Numbered from the stretch's first letter, positions 1 through 9,148 are shown. The stretch: DNA of 64,000 nucleotides from VXYL01 sp965199915 (GCA_965199915.1 OZ241348.1:1612001-1676000), one strand, 5' to 3'. Notes: generated from the sequence alone by a model not told the origin. Made by a program: numbers and translations.

Positions 1-947
1 ACCACGGCTTCGCGCAGCACCGCCAGCGGATACTCCGGCAGCGTCTGGCGCCGCACGCCGGCCACCACCTCGACCCGGCCCGTGTGCGCGGTGATGAACT
101 CCAAGCAACACCGCACCGTTTCCGCTAACGGCGCCGCGCACTCGGTCCTAGCCGTTGCGGGGCCGGGGCCTGTTCCCGCGCCGGTGCGCCGCGCCAGTTG
201 CACCGCCGCGCCGCGCAACACCTGTCTTGGATCGGTGGCGAACAGGATCGCGGCGGCGCGGCGCACGCTTGTGGCCAGCGGCGGCGATGCGGCGGTGGCG
301 ACGCCGAGGTCGGACAAGGCGCGCAGCACCTTGGCCTCTTTGCCGTCGCCAGCCGCCAAGCCGCCGGCGCAGTCATCGGCGGCCACCGCCGGCCGCCCCT
401 CGGCTGCCAGCGCTGCGTTTAGCGCCGCCAGGTCGAAGTCGTTGGCGGACACCCGTGCGATGGGTTCGTCTTCGCCGGAGCGCCGTTCCCGCTCGCGCAC
501 AAAGCGCGCCATCGCATCGCCGCGCAACGGCTGCGAGTCGCCACCCACACGGCGCAGCAGGCGTCCGTCCGGCGTCGTCACAATGCGCCCGCGCACCTCC
601 GGCACGGCGCAAATCGTCAGCAGGTGGCCGCCGGGCGGGGCTTGGGCGCGCTCCTGAACGGCAACCTCGCGCAATTGCACGTCCACGCCGCACTCGGCGG
701 CAATACGCGTGATTCGGTCTTGCGTGTTCTGCGCAAGCGGGCAGCCGGTTAGTTGCCGGTCATCGTCCACCCCGTGGATGATCAAGCCGCCTTCCGTCAT
801 GGCCATGGCGGCAATGGTGTCGCGGACGCCCTTGTACACGCCGCGTTTGAAGTCCAGCGTTTCGTGCTCGCGGCGGCCGAACAAGCGCCAGAACTCCGCC
901 TCGGTCAACGAGGAGGGAATGGCGTCCAAGCGGGGCGGTCGATCCAT
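1..947 (-). CDS. AlbA_2 (Schlafen-type) domain regulator, C-terminus beyond window
   Basis: The gene reads leftwards from an ATG at 947 and leaves the window at position 1 without a stop, so about 315 codons are visible. The N-terminus begins MDRPPRLDAIPSS and continues with an ETLDFKRG motif and MAMTEGGLIIHGVDDD. This is the usual signature of the AlbA_2 putative DNA-binding domain (residues about 15-130). Family members normally add a GHKL ATPase and/or a winged helix further on and act as transcriptional regulators, often inside accessory islands. It follows ubiB on the same strand, but about 160 bp and two palindromes separate them, so it probably has its own promoter. I cannot see the C-terminal domains. 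Family membership is fairly sure; the regulon is unknown. Confidence 0.75.
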   Translation of the reverse strand, partial: MDRPPRLDAIPSSLTEAEFWRLFGRREHETLDFKRGVYKGVRDTIAAMAMTEGGLIIHGVDDDRQLTGCPLAQNTQDRITRIAAECGVDVQLREVAVQERAQAPPGGHLLTICAVPEVRGRIVTTPDGRLLRRVGGDSQPLRGDAMARFVRERERRSGEDEPIARVSANDFDLAALNAALAAEGRPAVAADDCAGGLAAGDGKEAKVLRALSDLGVATAASPPLATSVRRAAAILFATDPRQVLRGAAVQLARRTGAGTGPGPATARTECAAPLAETVRCCLEFITAHTGRVEVVAGVRRQTLPEYPLAVLREAV

Positions 948-950
948 AGT

Positions 951-1019
951 GGAAGATTATCAAATCTTCCCTATCAAAACATGAAACAAGATATTCCAGC
1001 AGGAAGATTCCATAATCTT
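951..1019. promoter_or_regulatory. Two operator-like palindromes upstream of the AlbA_2 gene
   Basis: Position 951-970 is a perfect inverted repeat, GGAAGATT-atca-AATCTTCC. Position 1004-1019 is a second one, AAGATT-ccat-AATCTT. The core arms (AAGATT/AATCTT) and the 4-bp spacer length are shared, and the centres lie about 51 bp apart, roughly five helical turns. They lie 4 to 72 bp upstream of the start codon of the AlbA_2 gene, in a locally A+T-rich patch of a G+C-rich genome. Autoregulation by the product is an inference from position only. Confidence 0.55.
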
Positions 1020-1107
1020 GTCCGGGGTTGGTTCTGCGCTGTCAGGCGCACCGTGCGCTGCCATCCACCGGATTGTTCCTCACCGTCAACGCTTGGTCAC
1101 AAGCGCT

Positions 1108-2754
1108 TCAACTCCACACCAAGAGCAGCGAGCCCACCACCGCGGCGGCGAGCCCGGCCGCGAGGGACACCGCGTCGCCGCCGCTTGCGAAGGCTTGCGT
1201 TAGCGGCCGCAACAGCACGCCGGCGCCGGCGACGATCAATGCGACGCCGGCGGCGCGGCGCCAGCGGGCGTGTTTTCGTTGGCCTTCGATGGCGCGGCTG
1301 AGCCGGTGCATCGCTTCCCGCTGCGCTGCCGCAACCCGATCCCATTCGCCCAGCCTGGTGATGGCGGAGGTGACAAGCTCCGGCAGTCGCGGCAGTTCCG
1401 CCACCAGCGTGGGCGCGTTGTCGAGCATCGCCTTGACGAACGCCTTGGGGCCGTAGCGCTCGCGCATCCACGCTTCCATGAACGGCTTGGCGGTTTGCCA
1501 CAAGTCGAGCTCCGGGTACAGCTGCCGCCCCAGCCCCTCCACGTTCAGCAGCGTTTTTTGCAACAGCACCAGCTGCGGCTGCACTTGCATCTCGAAGCGT
1601 CTGGCGGTTTGGAACAGGGCGACCACGAAGTGGCCGAAGGAAATGTCCTTGAGCGGGCGTTGGAAGAGCGGTTCGCAAAGCTGGCGGATGACGGCCTCGA
1701 ATTCGCGGGCGTCCGTGTCCGCCGGAATCCAGCCCGATTCGATGTGCAGGCGGGCGATGCGGGCGTAGTCGCGGTTGAAGAACGCCACCACGTTGCGCGC
1801 CAAGTAGGTTTGGTCCTCGTCCGTCAGCGAGCCGATGATGGCGCAGTCGATGGCGATGTAGCTTGGGTTGGCGGGGTCGCGGATGTCCACGAAAATGTTG
1901 CCGGGATGCATGTCCGCGTGGAAGAAGTTGTCCTTGAACACTTGGGTGAAAAAAGTCTCCACGCCGCGTTCGGCGAGTTTTTTCAAGTTCGTGCCGGCGC
2001 GCTTCAGAGCGGCGACGTCGGAGATCGGCGTGCCGTACACCCGTTCCAACACCAGCACGTCCTCGGCGCACAGGTCCCAATACACCTTCGGCGCGTACAA
2101 GAGTTCCGAGCCGGCGAAGTTGCGTCGCAGCGTGGCCGTGTTGGCGGCTTCTTTGAGCAGGTTCAGCTCGTCGAACACCGTGCGCTCGTAATCCGCCACC
2201 ACCGCTTTCAGGCGCAGGCGCCGCGCTTCCCGCGAAAGGCGCTCGAGCAGCCCCGCCATGCTGTGAATGAGGGCGAGGTCTTGGCGGATCACGCGGTCGA
2301 TGTTCGGACGGATCACCTTCACCACCACTTCGTCGCCCGCCGGCGTGGTGGCGGCATGCACCTGCGCCAGCGAGGCGGAGGCGAGCGGTTCCCGCTCGAA
2401 CGTGGCGAACAGGCTGTCGATGCCGCCGCCCAAGCTCGCCTCGATGCGCGCCACCGCCAAGTCGGACGCAAACGGCGGCACTTGATCTTGCAGTTTCGCC
2501 AGTTCGTCGGCGTAGTCTTCGGGCAGCAGGTCGCGCCGAGTGGAGAGAATCTGCCCGAACTTGACGAAGATCGGGCCGAGGTTCTCCAAGGCTTCGCGCA
2601 AGCGCGCGGCATCCGGTTTCTTGGGTTTCGGCAGCAAGCGCAGGGGCGATGCGCGATACCACCAGTGGCGGCCGGCGAAGCGGGCGACGTTCCGGTCCAG
2701 TCGATGGCGAAGAACGGTGAGCAGAATCTTGGCGATTCGGCCGATTCGGTTCAT
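1108..2754 (-). CDS. ubiB: UbiB, ABC1/ADCK-like kinase of ubiquinone biosynthesis
   Basis: The 548-residue protein is full length for UbiB. Visible family motifs are the KxGQ region KFGQILSTRRDLLP near residue 65, the Ala-rich nucleotide loop in ASASLAQVH, the catalytic-loop motif HADMHPGN near residue 285, and the metal-binding segment IDCAIIG in place of a kinase DFG. The C-terminal about 35 residues form hydrophobic segments typical of the membrane anchor. UbiB is an atypical kinase/ATPase needed for the aerobic hydroxylation steps of coenzyme Q synthesis at the inner membrane. Its start overlaps the ubiJ stop by 4 bp (ATGA), so the two are translationally coupled, as in E. coli. ubiE, often next door, is not here. 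Confidence 0.93.
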   Translation of the reverse strand: MNRIGRIAKILLTVLRHRLDRNVARFAGRHWWYRASPLRLLPKPKKPDAARLREALENLGPIFVKFGQILSTRRDLLPEDYADELAKLQDQVPPFASDLAVARIEASLGGGIDSLFATFEREPLASASLAQVHAATTPAGDEVVVKVIRPNIDRVIRQDLALIHSMAGLLERLSREARRLRLKAVVADYERTVFDELNLLKEAANTATLRRNFAGSELLYAPKVYWDLCAEDVLVLERVYGTPISDVAALKRAGTNLKKLAERGVETFFTQVFKDNFFHADMHPGNIFVDIRDPANPSYIAIDCAIIGSLTDEDQTYLARNVVAFFNRDYARIARLHIESGWIPADTDAREFEAVIRQLCEPLFQRPLKDISFGHFVVALFQTARRFEMQVQPQLVLLQKTLLNVEGLGRQLYPELDLWQTAKPFMEAWMRERYGPKAFVKAMLDNAPTLVAELPRLPELVTSAITRLGEWDRVAAAQREAMHRLSRAIEGQRKHARWRRAAGVALIVAGAGVLLRPLTQAFASGGDAVSLAAGLAAAVVGSLLLVWS

Positions 2755-3365
2755 GGCGGCGCCGGGGTGGTTTCCTCACCGGCGGCGGCAGCCGCCGCGT
2801 GTTTGTCGCCGCTCCGCGAACCCGGTTCCAAGGCCGCCAGCCGGGCTTCCAGTTCGCCAATGCGCGCCCGCAGCGCCGCCACCTCGTCGGCGCCTTCCGG
2901 TTCGGCCTCGGCCGCCCCGCTTTGCGAGTGTTCGCGCAATGCCCCAAGCAATCCTTCCAATGCGGATTGCGCCGCGCGGGCGGCGAGGTGCGCGGCATCG
3001 CCGATGTCCTCCGCCAAGTGGCGCGGCGCCTTCGGCAGGTGCGGGCGGAACGATGCGCGAAAGTCCTCGAACGCCTCGGCGTCGCCCAGCACCGCGGCCG
3101 TGCCGCGTTCGCCGCCGAGCAGCGCCCCCAGCACCGCCACCGGCGAGCCGCGCACGGTCGCGCTCGCTTCGTCGGCACCACCGCCCACGTTGGCGGCCCC
3201 GCCCACGTTGGCGGCACCGTCGTCGAAGCGGATCACCAAGCGCTGATCGGACCACTCGAAGGCAATGGATTTGCCGGCCAAGCGCCGCGTACACGCGCGG
3301 GCTTCGGCGTTGGTGGCGATGGCGGCGCGCAACGCCACGCGCATCGCTTCGCGCAGCGGATTCAT
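2751..3365 (-). CDS. ubiJ: UbiJ, SCP2-domain accessory factor of ubiquinone biosynthesis
   Basis: This 204-residue protein has an N-terminal SCP2 (sterol carrier) domain (residues about 15-110) and a C-terminal Ala/Glu/Arg-rich coiled coil ending in the usual ARIGELEARLAALE stretch. This is the domain layout of UbiJ, which with UbiK delivers ubiquinone intermediates to the Ubi complex. It lies directly upstream of ubiB with a 4-bp overlap. An 18-bp direct repeat of GGCGGCACCG-type codons encodes a duplicated NVGGAA near residues 53-62, a small insertion in the SCP2 domain. The short length and coupling to ubiB support the call; the SCP2 sequence itself is weakly conserved. Confidence 0.85.
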   Translation of the reverse strand: MNPLREAMRVALRAAIATNAEARACTRRLAGKSIAFEWSDQRLVIRFDDGAANVGGAANVGGGADEASATVRGSPVAVLGALLGGERGTAAVLGDAEAFEDFRASFRPHLPKAPRHLAEDIGDAAHLAARAAQSALEGLLGALREHSQSGAAEAEPEGADEVAALRARIGELEARLAALEPGSRSGDKHAAAAAAGEETTPAPP

Positions 3366-3504
3366 GTGCGCCGCCGCCGGTCAACGGCCGCGCTGGCCGA
3401 ACGCGTTGCCGCGCCGCGCTTTGCAAAACTCATGTCGCCTGCCTCCTCGTTGCCTTGCGTGCGGCACCCGCGCGCCAGTGTACTTCAGCCCGTGCCGCGT
3501 CTCT

Positions 3505-4488
3505 TTACGCGGACGCCGAGGCGGAGAAACCGCCGGCCACCACCCGTCGCACTTCTGCAAGCGTGGGGATCGACGCGGCGGCACCGGCTTTGGCAACCGC
3601 CAGCGCGCCCGCCGCGCTGCCGAGGCGCAGCGCTTCGGCCATGCCCTCTCCGGCAAGCAGGACGGCCATCAGGTAGCCGATGAAGGCGTCTCCCGCGGCG
3701 GTCTCGTCCACCGCTTGGGCGGCGTAGGCGGGGAGCGTGGAGGCGCCCTCCGCGCCCATGTGGATGAGGCCCGCGGCACCCAGAGTGAGCACCAACTCCG
3801 CTTGCGGATAGCGTTCGCGCAGGGCATGTGCCGCGGCTTCGGGTTTGTCTGTTCGCGCCAATGCGTCGGTCGCGCCGGTCGCCGCTAGCGCCGCTAGCGT
3901 CGCTAGCGCCGCGGCTTCGATTTCGTTGACGATCAGCAGTTTCACGCCGGAAAGGTCGTAACCCGCCTCGCGCCCGTCCACCGGCGCCACGTTGAAGGCC
4001 ACCCCGCAGCCACGTCGCTTCGCGGCGGCGAGCACATCCGGCAAGTCGTTGATTTCGTTCTGCAGCAGCAGCCAGTCGCCCGGCCCTACTTGCGCCAGCG
4101 CCCGCGCCACATCGTCGGCGCGCAGCGCGCGGTTGGCACCGCCGGCGATGACGATGGCGTTTGCGCCGGCGTCGTCCACTTGGATCACGGCGTGCCCGGA
4201 CGCGCCGTCCACCACCCGCACGCCATCGACGTTGACGCCTTCTTCGGCCAGCAAATCCCGCAACCAAGCGCCGTCCGCGCCAACGCAGCCCACATGCACC
4301 ACCGCCGCGCCGGCGCGCGCCGCGGCCACGGACTGGTTAAGGCCCTTGCCGCCCGGAAACACCTCGTGCGAACGGCTGGCCACGGTCTCGCCGGCGCCGG
4401 CGATGGCCGGCACGCGATACACGTTGTCGATGCAAAGGGAACCGAGATTGACGAGTTTCGGCATTGCGCCTCCGCCGTGGTTGCTCAA
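3505..4488 (-). CDS. PfkB-family sugar kinase, ribokinase-like
   Basis: The 327-residue protein has both PfkB signatures: an N-terminal GGKGLNQSVAAARAG (residues about 46-60, ribokinase-type GGKGANQA) and the C-terminal anion-hole/catalytic segment DETAAGDAFIGYL (around residue 260), where the Asp of AGD is the expected catalytic base. Ribokinases phosphorylate ribose or related sugars and nucleosides with ATP. The second Met (residue 9, MPKLVNLG) is at least as likely a start as the first, because the family begins about there. There is no sugar transporter or repressor next to it, so the substrate cannot be assigned. A tandem Ala/Thr-rich stretch near residues 205-215 comes from a GCTAGC-type triplet repeat. 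Confidence 0.8.
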   Translation of the reverse strand: MSNHGGGAMPKLVNLGSLCIDNVYRVPAIAGAGETVASRSHEVFPGGKGLNQSVAAARAGAAVVHVGCVGADGAWLRDLLAEEGVNVDGVRVVDGASGHAVIQVDDAGANAIVIAGGANRALRADDVARALAQVGPGDWLLLQNEINDLPDVLAAAKRRGCGVAFNVAPVDGREAGYDLSGVKLLIVNEIEAAALATLAALAATGATDALARTDKPEAAAHALRERYPQAELVLTLGAAGLIHMGAEGASTLPAYAAQAVDETAAGDAFIGYLMAVLLAGEGMAEALRLGSAAGALAVAKAGAAASIPTLAEVRRVVAGGFSASASA

Positions 4489-4567
4489 GGCCGAACCGCG
4501 CTGCGTTTTCGCCGGTTGGAAGTGGCCCCGCGATGCGGCGCATTGTGTGCCACGGGAGCCCTGTTTG

Positions 4568-5975
4568 TCATCCGCGGGTGGTCTTGGCCTCCTCCAACCG
4601 CGCCGTCAGCCAAACGCGCAGTTGCCGCCCCGAGATGCCGAGACCAGCGATTCGCGCCGGCGACAGGGCCGCCAGATCCTCGTGTAGATCCTCGACGAAC
4701 GCTTGTCGATCGTCCGCCGGAACTTCCGCCGCCGCCACGCGAACCCGTTCCGCCAACGCTTCGCCGAACGCGACGTCCGCGACGATTCCGGCAATGGCTT
4801 GGCGGCGTTGTTGGCGGTAGCGAACGCGCACGGCGTCAAAGCCGGATGCCTCGACGGTGGCGTCGTATTGCGCGCAGGTGCGGAGGTAAGACGCGGCGTA
4901 GAGCTCGGCCATTGGGCGCGGTTCCTTCAGTTCGTAGATGCTGATGACGGCGGTGGCGTAGTCCTCCTTGTCCACCGCGTTGAAGGAAAGCGGCACCAGG
5001 TTCTGCCGCAGCAGCGGCAGGTTGGCGCACAGCCTTGCCGTGCGCTTGTTCACATCGGCGAAGGCTTGCAGGTAGGTGATGTGTGCCAGCAGGAACAGGC
5101 TCTGCTCGTAGGGATCGGCGATGGCGGCCGCCTGCTCGGCAACGCGGCGAAGCTGGCGTTCGAGACGGACGCGATCTTCAAGCGGGATGTAGGCGGAGCC
5201 GCTTACGCGAACGCCGTGGTCTCGAACCGCGCCGCTGTGTTCGCTGGCCACCAAGGCATCCGACAGCAGATAGTGCAGTGTGAGGATCTCGTCGTAGCTC
5301 ACGCCCCCCGGCACGCTCTGCTCCACCAAATGCCTTATCGCCTCCTTGTGGTTGAGGATCATCACCGTTTCCACGTCCAGCTTACCGTCCGCCGGCCGCC
5401 CCCTCGAGAACCAGTCGTTCCGTATCGAGCAGCGAGTAGGTGTTGCCTTCGAGCCGCGACGAGTGATGCGAGAGGTCGATGAGCAGCCGGTTGTAGATGC
5501 GTCTGGCATAGGTGCCGGCGGGATCGCCCACCGGCGCCCTTCGGCCTTCCGCCGCGAGCCGGGCTGCTTCGCCCGCGGGAAAGTAGGCGGTGCGGTTGGG
5601 TTCGTAGGCGGCAAGCCAATCCGCGTGGTATGCCACCGGCGCTCGTTGGAAGAGCGGTTGGGAGACGTAGGCCGTAGCGGCTTGCGCGGCTTGGCTGAAA
5701 CGCAGAGGCTCGGGTGTTGCCGGCGTGCGGTCGTCCGCTGCACCGCCCTGTTTCGCCCCAAGAGATTCCGGGAAGTCCGCCACCGCTTGATAGCGCGTTC
5801 CACGCTTTCGCCCGGTCTTGGCGACCCGACCCTCGCGCTCCAGCTCCGAAAGCCAGCGCCGCACGGAGCGCTCGGCGAACCCCGGCGGCAGCAACGCCAG
5901 CAGCTCCGGCAAGCTCAGCGCTTCGGATCGGGCGCGAAGCCCCTCCAATACGGCCAATTTTTTGACCGTATTCAT
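4568..5975 (-). pseudogene. HTH-Fic family protein, split by a 1-bp frameshift
   Basis: Two overlapping frames encode one Fic protein. The first (start ATG at 5975) has an N-terminal winged-helix region (residues about 1-65) and ends just after SSRLEGNTYSLLDTERLVLEG. The second continues with RPADGKLDVETVMILNHKEA and runs to the stop at 4568. Removing one G from the five-G run near 5400 joins them perfectly. The Fic core reads QAFADVNKR where canonical AMPylases have HPFx[DE]GNxR, so the catalytic His position carries Gln. A Q-type motif followed by DVNKR is a recognised subgroup, and its activity may differ from AMP transfer. The gene may be an intact protein hit by a sequencing error or a true pseudogene. 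Confidence 0.75.
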
Positions 5976-6010
5976 GGTTTTTGGCCGTCAATGTGCATAT
6001 ACGGCCAATT
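5949..6010. promoter_or_regulatory. Repeated ACGGCCAA operator-like sites at the Fic gene start
   Basis: ACGGCCAA occurs at 5950-5957 and 6001-6008 (both inside an 11-bp direct repeat TACGGCCAATT, 51 bp apart) and in reverse as TTGGCCGT at 5981-5988. A fourth, imperfect copy (TTGACCGT) lies at 5962-5969. The sites bracket the start codon of the HTH-Fic gene at 5975. An N-terminal HTH in the product makes autoregulation likely, but this is inference. Confidence 0.5.
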
Positions 6011-6017
6011 CTACTGG

Positions 6018-6141
6018 ATTTCGTCGCGCTGAAAAACAATTCGTTGCGCGGATCGTCTATCAAGCGCTTGGCGGTATCGGAGAGCCGCCCCGAGTCGTCC
6101 GCTGCCCACAGCAGAATGTGCGTATCGAGCAGCAGCCTCAC
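6018..6141 (-). pseudogene. vapC-type PIN toxin, N-terminal stub
   Basis: A GTG at 6141 overlaps the stop of the preceding reading frame by 4 bp (GTGA), the usual antitoxin-toxin coupling. It starts VRLLLDTHILLWAADDSGRL, the characteristic N-terminus of VapC PIN ribonucleases with the first catalytic Asp, and continues to ELFFSAT (about 41 residues). The similarity stops there. The next bases are the Fic promoter region, so the remaining about 90 residues, including the other acidic catalytic residues, are gone. It is a remnant with no expected activity. Confidence 0.7.
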
Positions 6142-7055
6142 GAACCGCCCTCGAACATCTCCCTGATCTGCTCGGCACCCATCGTGTCGAAATCCGCCGG
6201 CACGTTGATCTCGCCAGCCATGAAGCCGATGCGCCCCGACGCCCGCGCCTTCGCCGCAAGGATGTCTTGGATGTCGCCGGGCCGCCAGGAAACCGCGCAC
6301 TCCCAGCGTCCGAACCCGCCGTGCGCGTTCACGGCCTCGCACCACTCTTCCATGTAGCGCCGCTTGGTTCGATCCTCCTCGCGTTCCCGGCCCTTCACTT
6401 CCAGCACCAGCATCGTGCCGTCCGCCAAGCGGATCAGATAGTCCGGCCAGTACTTGCGAACCACGCCGGCGTGAACGTAGAACACCTCGAAACCCAAGTG
6501 GTCGTTCTTCACCCAGGCGTCCACCCGTTCGCTATGATCCAGCGCGTAGGCTTCGGTGGCTTCCCAGGCGCTGTCGTAGACGCATTGGTTGATGTGGCTA
6601 TGCACGGCGTGTTCGCAAGGCTTGCCGGTGTACCAGGTGGCCATGTCGCCGGTGCTGCGGATGGGGCGGTCGCGGTCGAAGACGGGCACGAAGCGCTGCG
6701 TGTTCTCGAAGCGAATCGCGTGCCAGAGGTGCCGCACCACCTTGGTCATGTTGAGCGTCAGCAGCAGCCGGCGCTTGAGGTCATCGGCGCTGAACAGGCG
6801 CGGCTCGATGACGACTCTGTCTGAACGCAGAAACCGCTCCGTGAGCCCGACGAGCTGCACGAGCAGCACTTCGCGGCATCCCGTCCAGTCTTCGCACATG
6901 TCGTCGAAAACGGCCGCGGCGGTCTCGAAGACGATGCGTTGCAGCCGGTACTCTTGGGCCAAGCGCTTGAGGTCGATGGTTTCGATGCGGGTGACATCCG
7001 GTTTGCCTTCCACAACCGGAAGCGTAAACGAGTGGGCGAGGGTGCAACGCACCAT
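6138..7055 (-). pseudogene. Restriction-type helicase C-terminal remnant fused to an antitoxin tail
   Basis: An open frame reads leftwards. The first about 270 residues (roughly 7055-6240) resemble the C-terminal part of type III-like restriction/DEAD helicase subunits, ending in the nuclease-like segment KYWPDYLIRLADGTMLVLEVKG (PD...E-K). The helicase motifs are absent. The last about 25 residues, FMAGEINVPADFDTMGAEQI and onward to the stop at 6138, look like the C-terminus of a VapB/Phd antitoxin. They are followed with a 4-bp overlap by the vapC stub. The simplest reading is a deletion that joined a restriction gene to a vapBC pair in frame. The long open frame upstream of 7055 is antisense to the permease stub and is not part of the gene. 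Confidence 0.65.
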
Positions 7056-7263
7056 GGAAGCCGTCTGGGGCGGCGTGGGAATCGTCGCCCTGCTGCTCGG
7101 CGGCTTCGGCGTGTTCGCCGTCGCCGTCATCTCGGTGCGCGCGCGCCGCCGCGAGATTGGCATCCGCATCGCCGCCGGCGCCGCAGGGGTTCTGTTCAGC
7201 GCGTTCCCGGCGCTGCGCGCCGCCCGGCTCGATCCCGTGGCCGCGCTCGCGACAGCGGCTTGA
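7051..7263 (+). pseudogene. MacB/FtsX-type ABC transporter permease, C-terminal fragment
   Basis: Reads ...VWGGVGIVALLLGGFGVF then RRREIGIRIAAGA followed at once by FPALRAARLDPVAALATA and a stop at 7263. These are the last conserved blocks of MacB-like permeases: a transmembrane helix, the REIGIR loop and the RAARLDPxxAL terminus. The roughly 50 residues normally between the second and third blocks are missing and no start or N-terminal domain is present. It is a scar left next to the rpoH promoter. Confidence 0.65.
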
Positions 7264-7268
7264 AGGGC

Positions 7269-7296
7269 CTTGAAAACCACTTGCACCGCCCCAATA
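7269..7296 (+). promoter_or_regulatory. Sigma-32 (heat-shock) type promoter of rpoH
   Basis: CTTGAAA at 7269-7275 is followed after exactly 13 bp by CCCCAATA at 7289-7296. The E. coli sigma-32 consensus is CTTGAAA, 13-15 bp, CCCCATNT, so the -35 is a full match and the -10 nearly so. Transcription would start near 7303, just upstream of the CIRCE element. The arrangement implies that RpoH can drive its own gene. Confidence 0.7.
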
Positions 7297-7310
7297 CCGC
7301 TTCGCAAGGA

Positions 7311-7337
7311 TTAGCACTTGCGGAACCGGAGTGCTAG
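7311..7337. promoter_or_regulatory. CIRCE element (HrcA operator) upstream of rpoH
   Basis: TTAGCACTT at 7311-7319, 9-bp spacer, GAGTGCTAG at 7329-7337. The CIRCE consensus is TTAGCACTC-N9-GAGTGCTAA, so each arm matches 8 of 9 and the spacer length is exact. It sits at about +9 to +35 of the predicted sigma-32 start site, an effective place for repression by HrcA. CIRCE normally controls groESL and dnaK operons; here it precedes rpoH. Confidence 0.8.
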
Positions 7338-7354
7338 TATCTGGTCAAAAGCTG

Positions 7355-7442
7355 GCAAGAACCAAAGGAAACCAGCGGAACCAAGGGAAACCAAGGCCAA
7401 ACCAAGGGCGAAACCAAGGTAAAGGACGAGTCGAGGAAGACC
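7355..7442 (+). repeat. T-poor leader with repeated AACCAAGG units before rpoH
   Basis: The transcribed leader contains five close copies of AACCAAGG (near 7360, 7379, 7389, 7400 and 7412) and almost no T between 7355 and the start codon. The composition predicts little secondary structure. A Shine-Dalgarno GAGGA at 7433-7437 precedes the ATG at 7443. Confidence 0.5.
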
Positions 7443-8339
<897 letters not shown>

Positions 8340-8391
8340 ACCGCTCCCTTGTCAAGCCCGGCCGGTCCGGGCCTCTCCGGCGGGTCGTCCC

Positions 8392-9087
8392 ATGCCCCGC
8401 AGCCCCGAGGACGCGCCATCGGACGCGGCGAATGTTGGTCGCGTCCACGTTCGCCACCGCGGGCGCGCGACGAGCGCCCAAGCCCGCGCGCTGGCCTCGT
8501 TCTCGCCCCGCTATCTCTTGGATTGGTCGGCGGTGCTCGCCGACGATTTTCCCGCCGGGGTTTTCGGGCGCGCGGCGCCGCTGGCCGTGGAAGTGGGGTT
8601 CGGCAACGGCAACGCCTTGGTGGCGCTCGCCGCGGAGCACCCGGATTGGAACTGTCTCGGCGTGGACGTGTACCAGCCCGGCTTCGGCGCGTTGATGCTG
8701 GCCTGCGAACGCGCGGAGGTGGGCAACGTGCGCATAGTCAACGCCGAGGCGACCACCTTTCTGCGCCGCCTCGCGCCGAATTCGGTGCGCGCGATCAACG
8801 TCTTTTTTCCCGATCCCTGGCCGAAAAAACGACACCACAAGCGGCGCTTGGTGAACGCGGAGTTCGTCGCCGTCGCCGCCGCCCGCTTGGAACCGGGTGG
8901 CGCGCTGGCGCTGGCGACGGACGATGCGGGATACGCGGAGCGGATGGCGAGCGCGCTCGGTGCGGAGGCGGGATTGCGCGGCGGCGTCGCGCAACGGCCC
9001 GCCGACCGGCCCCTGACGCCGTTCGAGGCGAGAGCCCGCGCCGCTGGAAGGGCGGTGGTGGAACTGTCGTACCGGCGCATCGCATGA
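8392..9087 (+). CDS. trmB: tRNA (guanine-N7-)-methyltransferase TrmB
   Basis: The 231-residue protein has the SAM-binding motif VEVGFGNGNAL (residues about 65-75), the acidic VD at the end of strand 2 (LGVDVYQPG) and the diagnostic TrmB block FFPDPWPKKRHHKRRL (residues about 141-156), which holds catalytic and tRNA-contacting residues. TrmB makes m7G46 in the variable loop of many tRNAs. It follows rpoH by 52 bp on the same strand and may be read through from it. A GCCCGG/CCGGGC hairpin at 8356-8372 between them lacks a T-run and is a weak terminator candidate. Confidence 0.93.
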   Translation: MPRSPEDAPSDAANVGRVHVRHRGRATSAQARALASFSPRYLLDWSAVLADDFPAGVFGRAAPLAVEVGFGNGNALVALAAEHPDWNCLGVDVYQPGFGALMLACERAEVGNVRIVNAEATTFLRRLAPNSVRAINVFFPDPWPKKRHHKRRLVNAEFVAVAAARLEPGGALALATDDAGYAERMASALGAEAGLRGGVAQRPADRPLTPFEARARAAGRAVVELSYRRIA

Positions 9088-9148
9088 GGCGGCTTGGGAC
9101 GAAGGCGCATCCCATGCCTTTTGCGGGCGCCGATGAACGCCCCGGCAC

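Noticed and set aside
1270..3246. 658-residue open frame on the plus strand opposite ubiB/ubiJ
   Set aside because: It is antisense to two clear genes, with His/Arg-rich low-complexity translation. A G+C-rich artefact.
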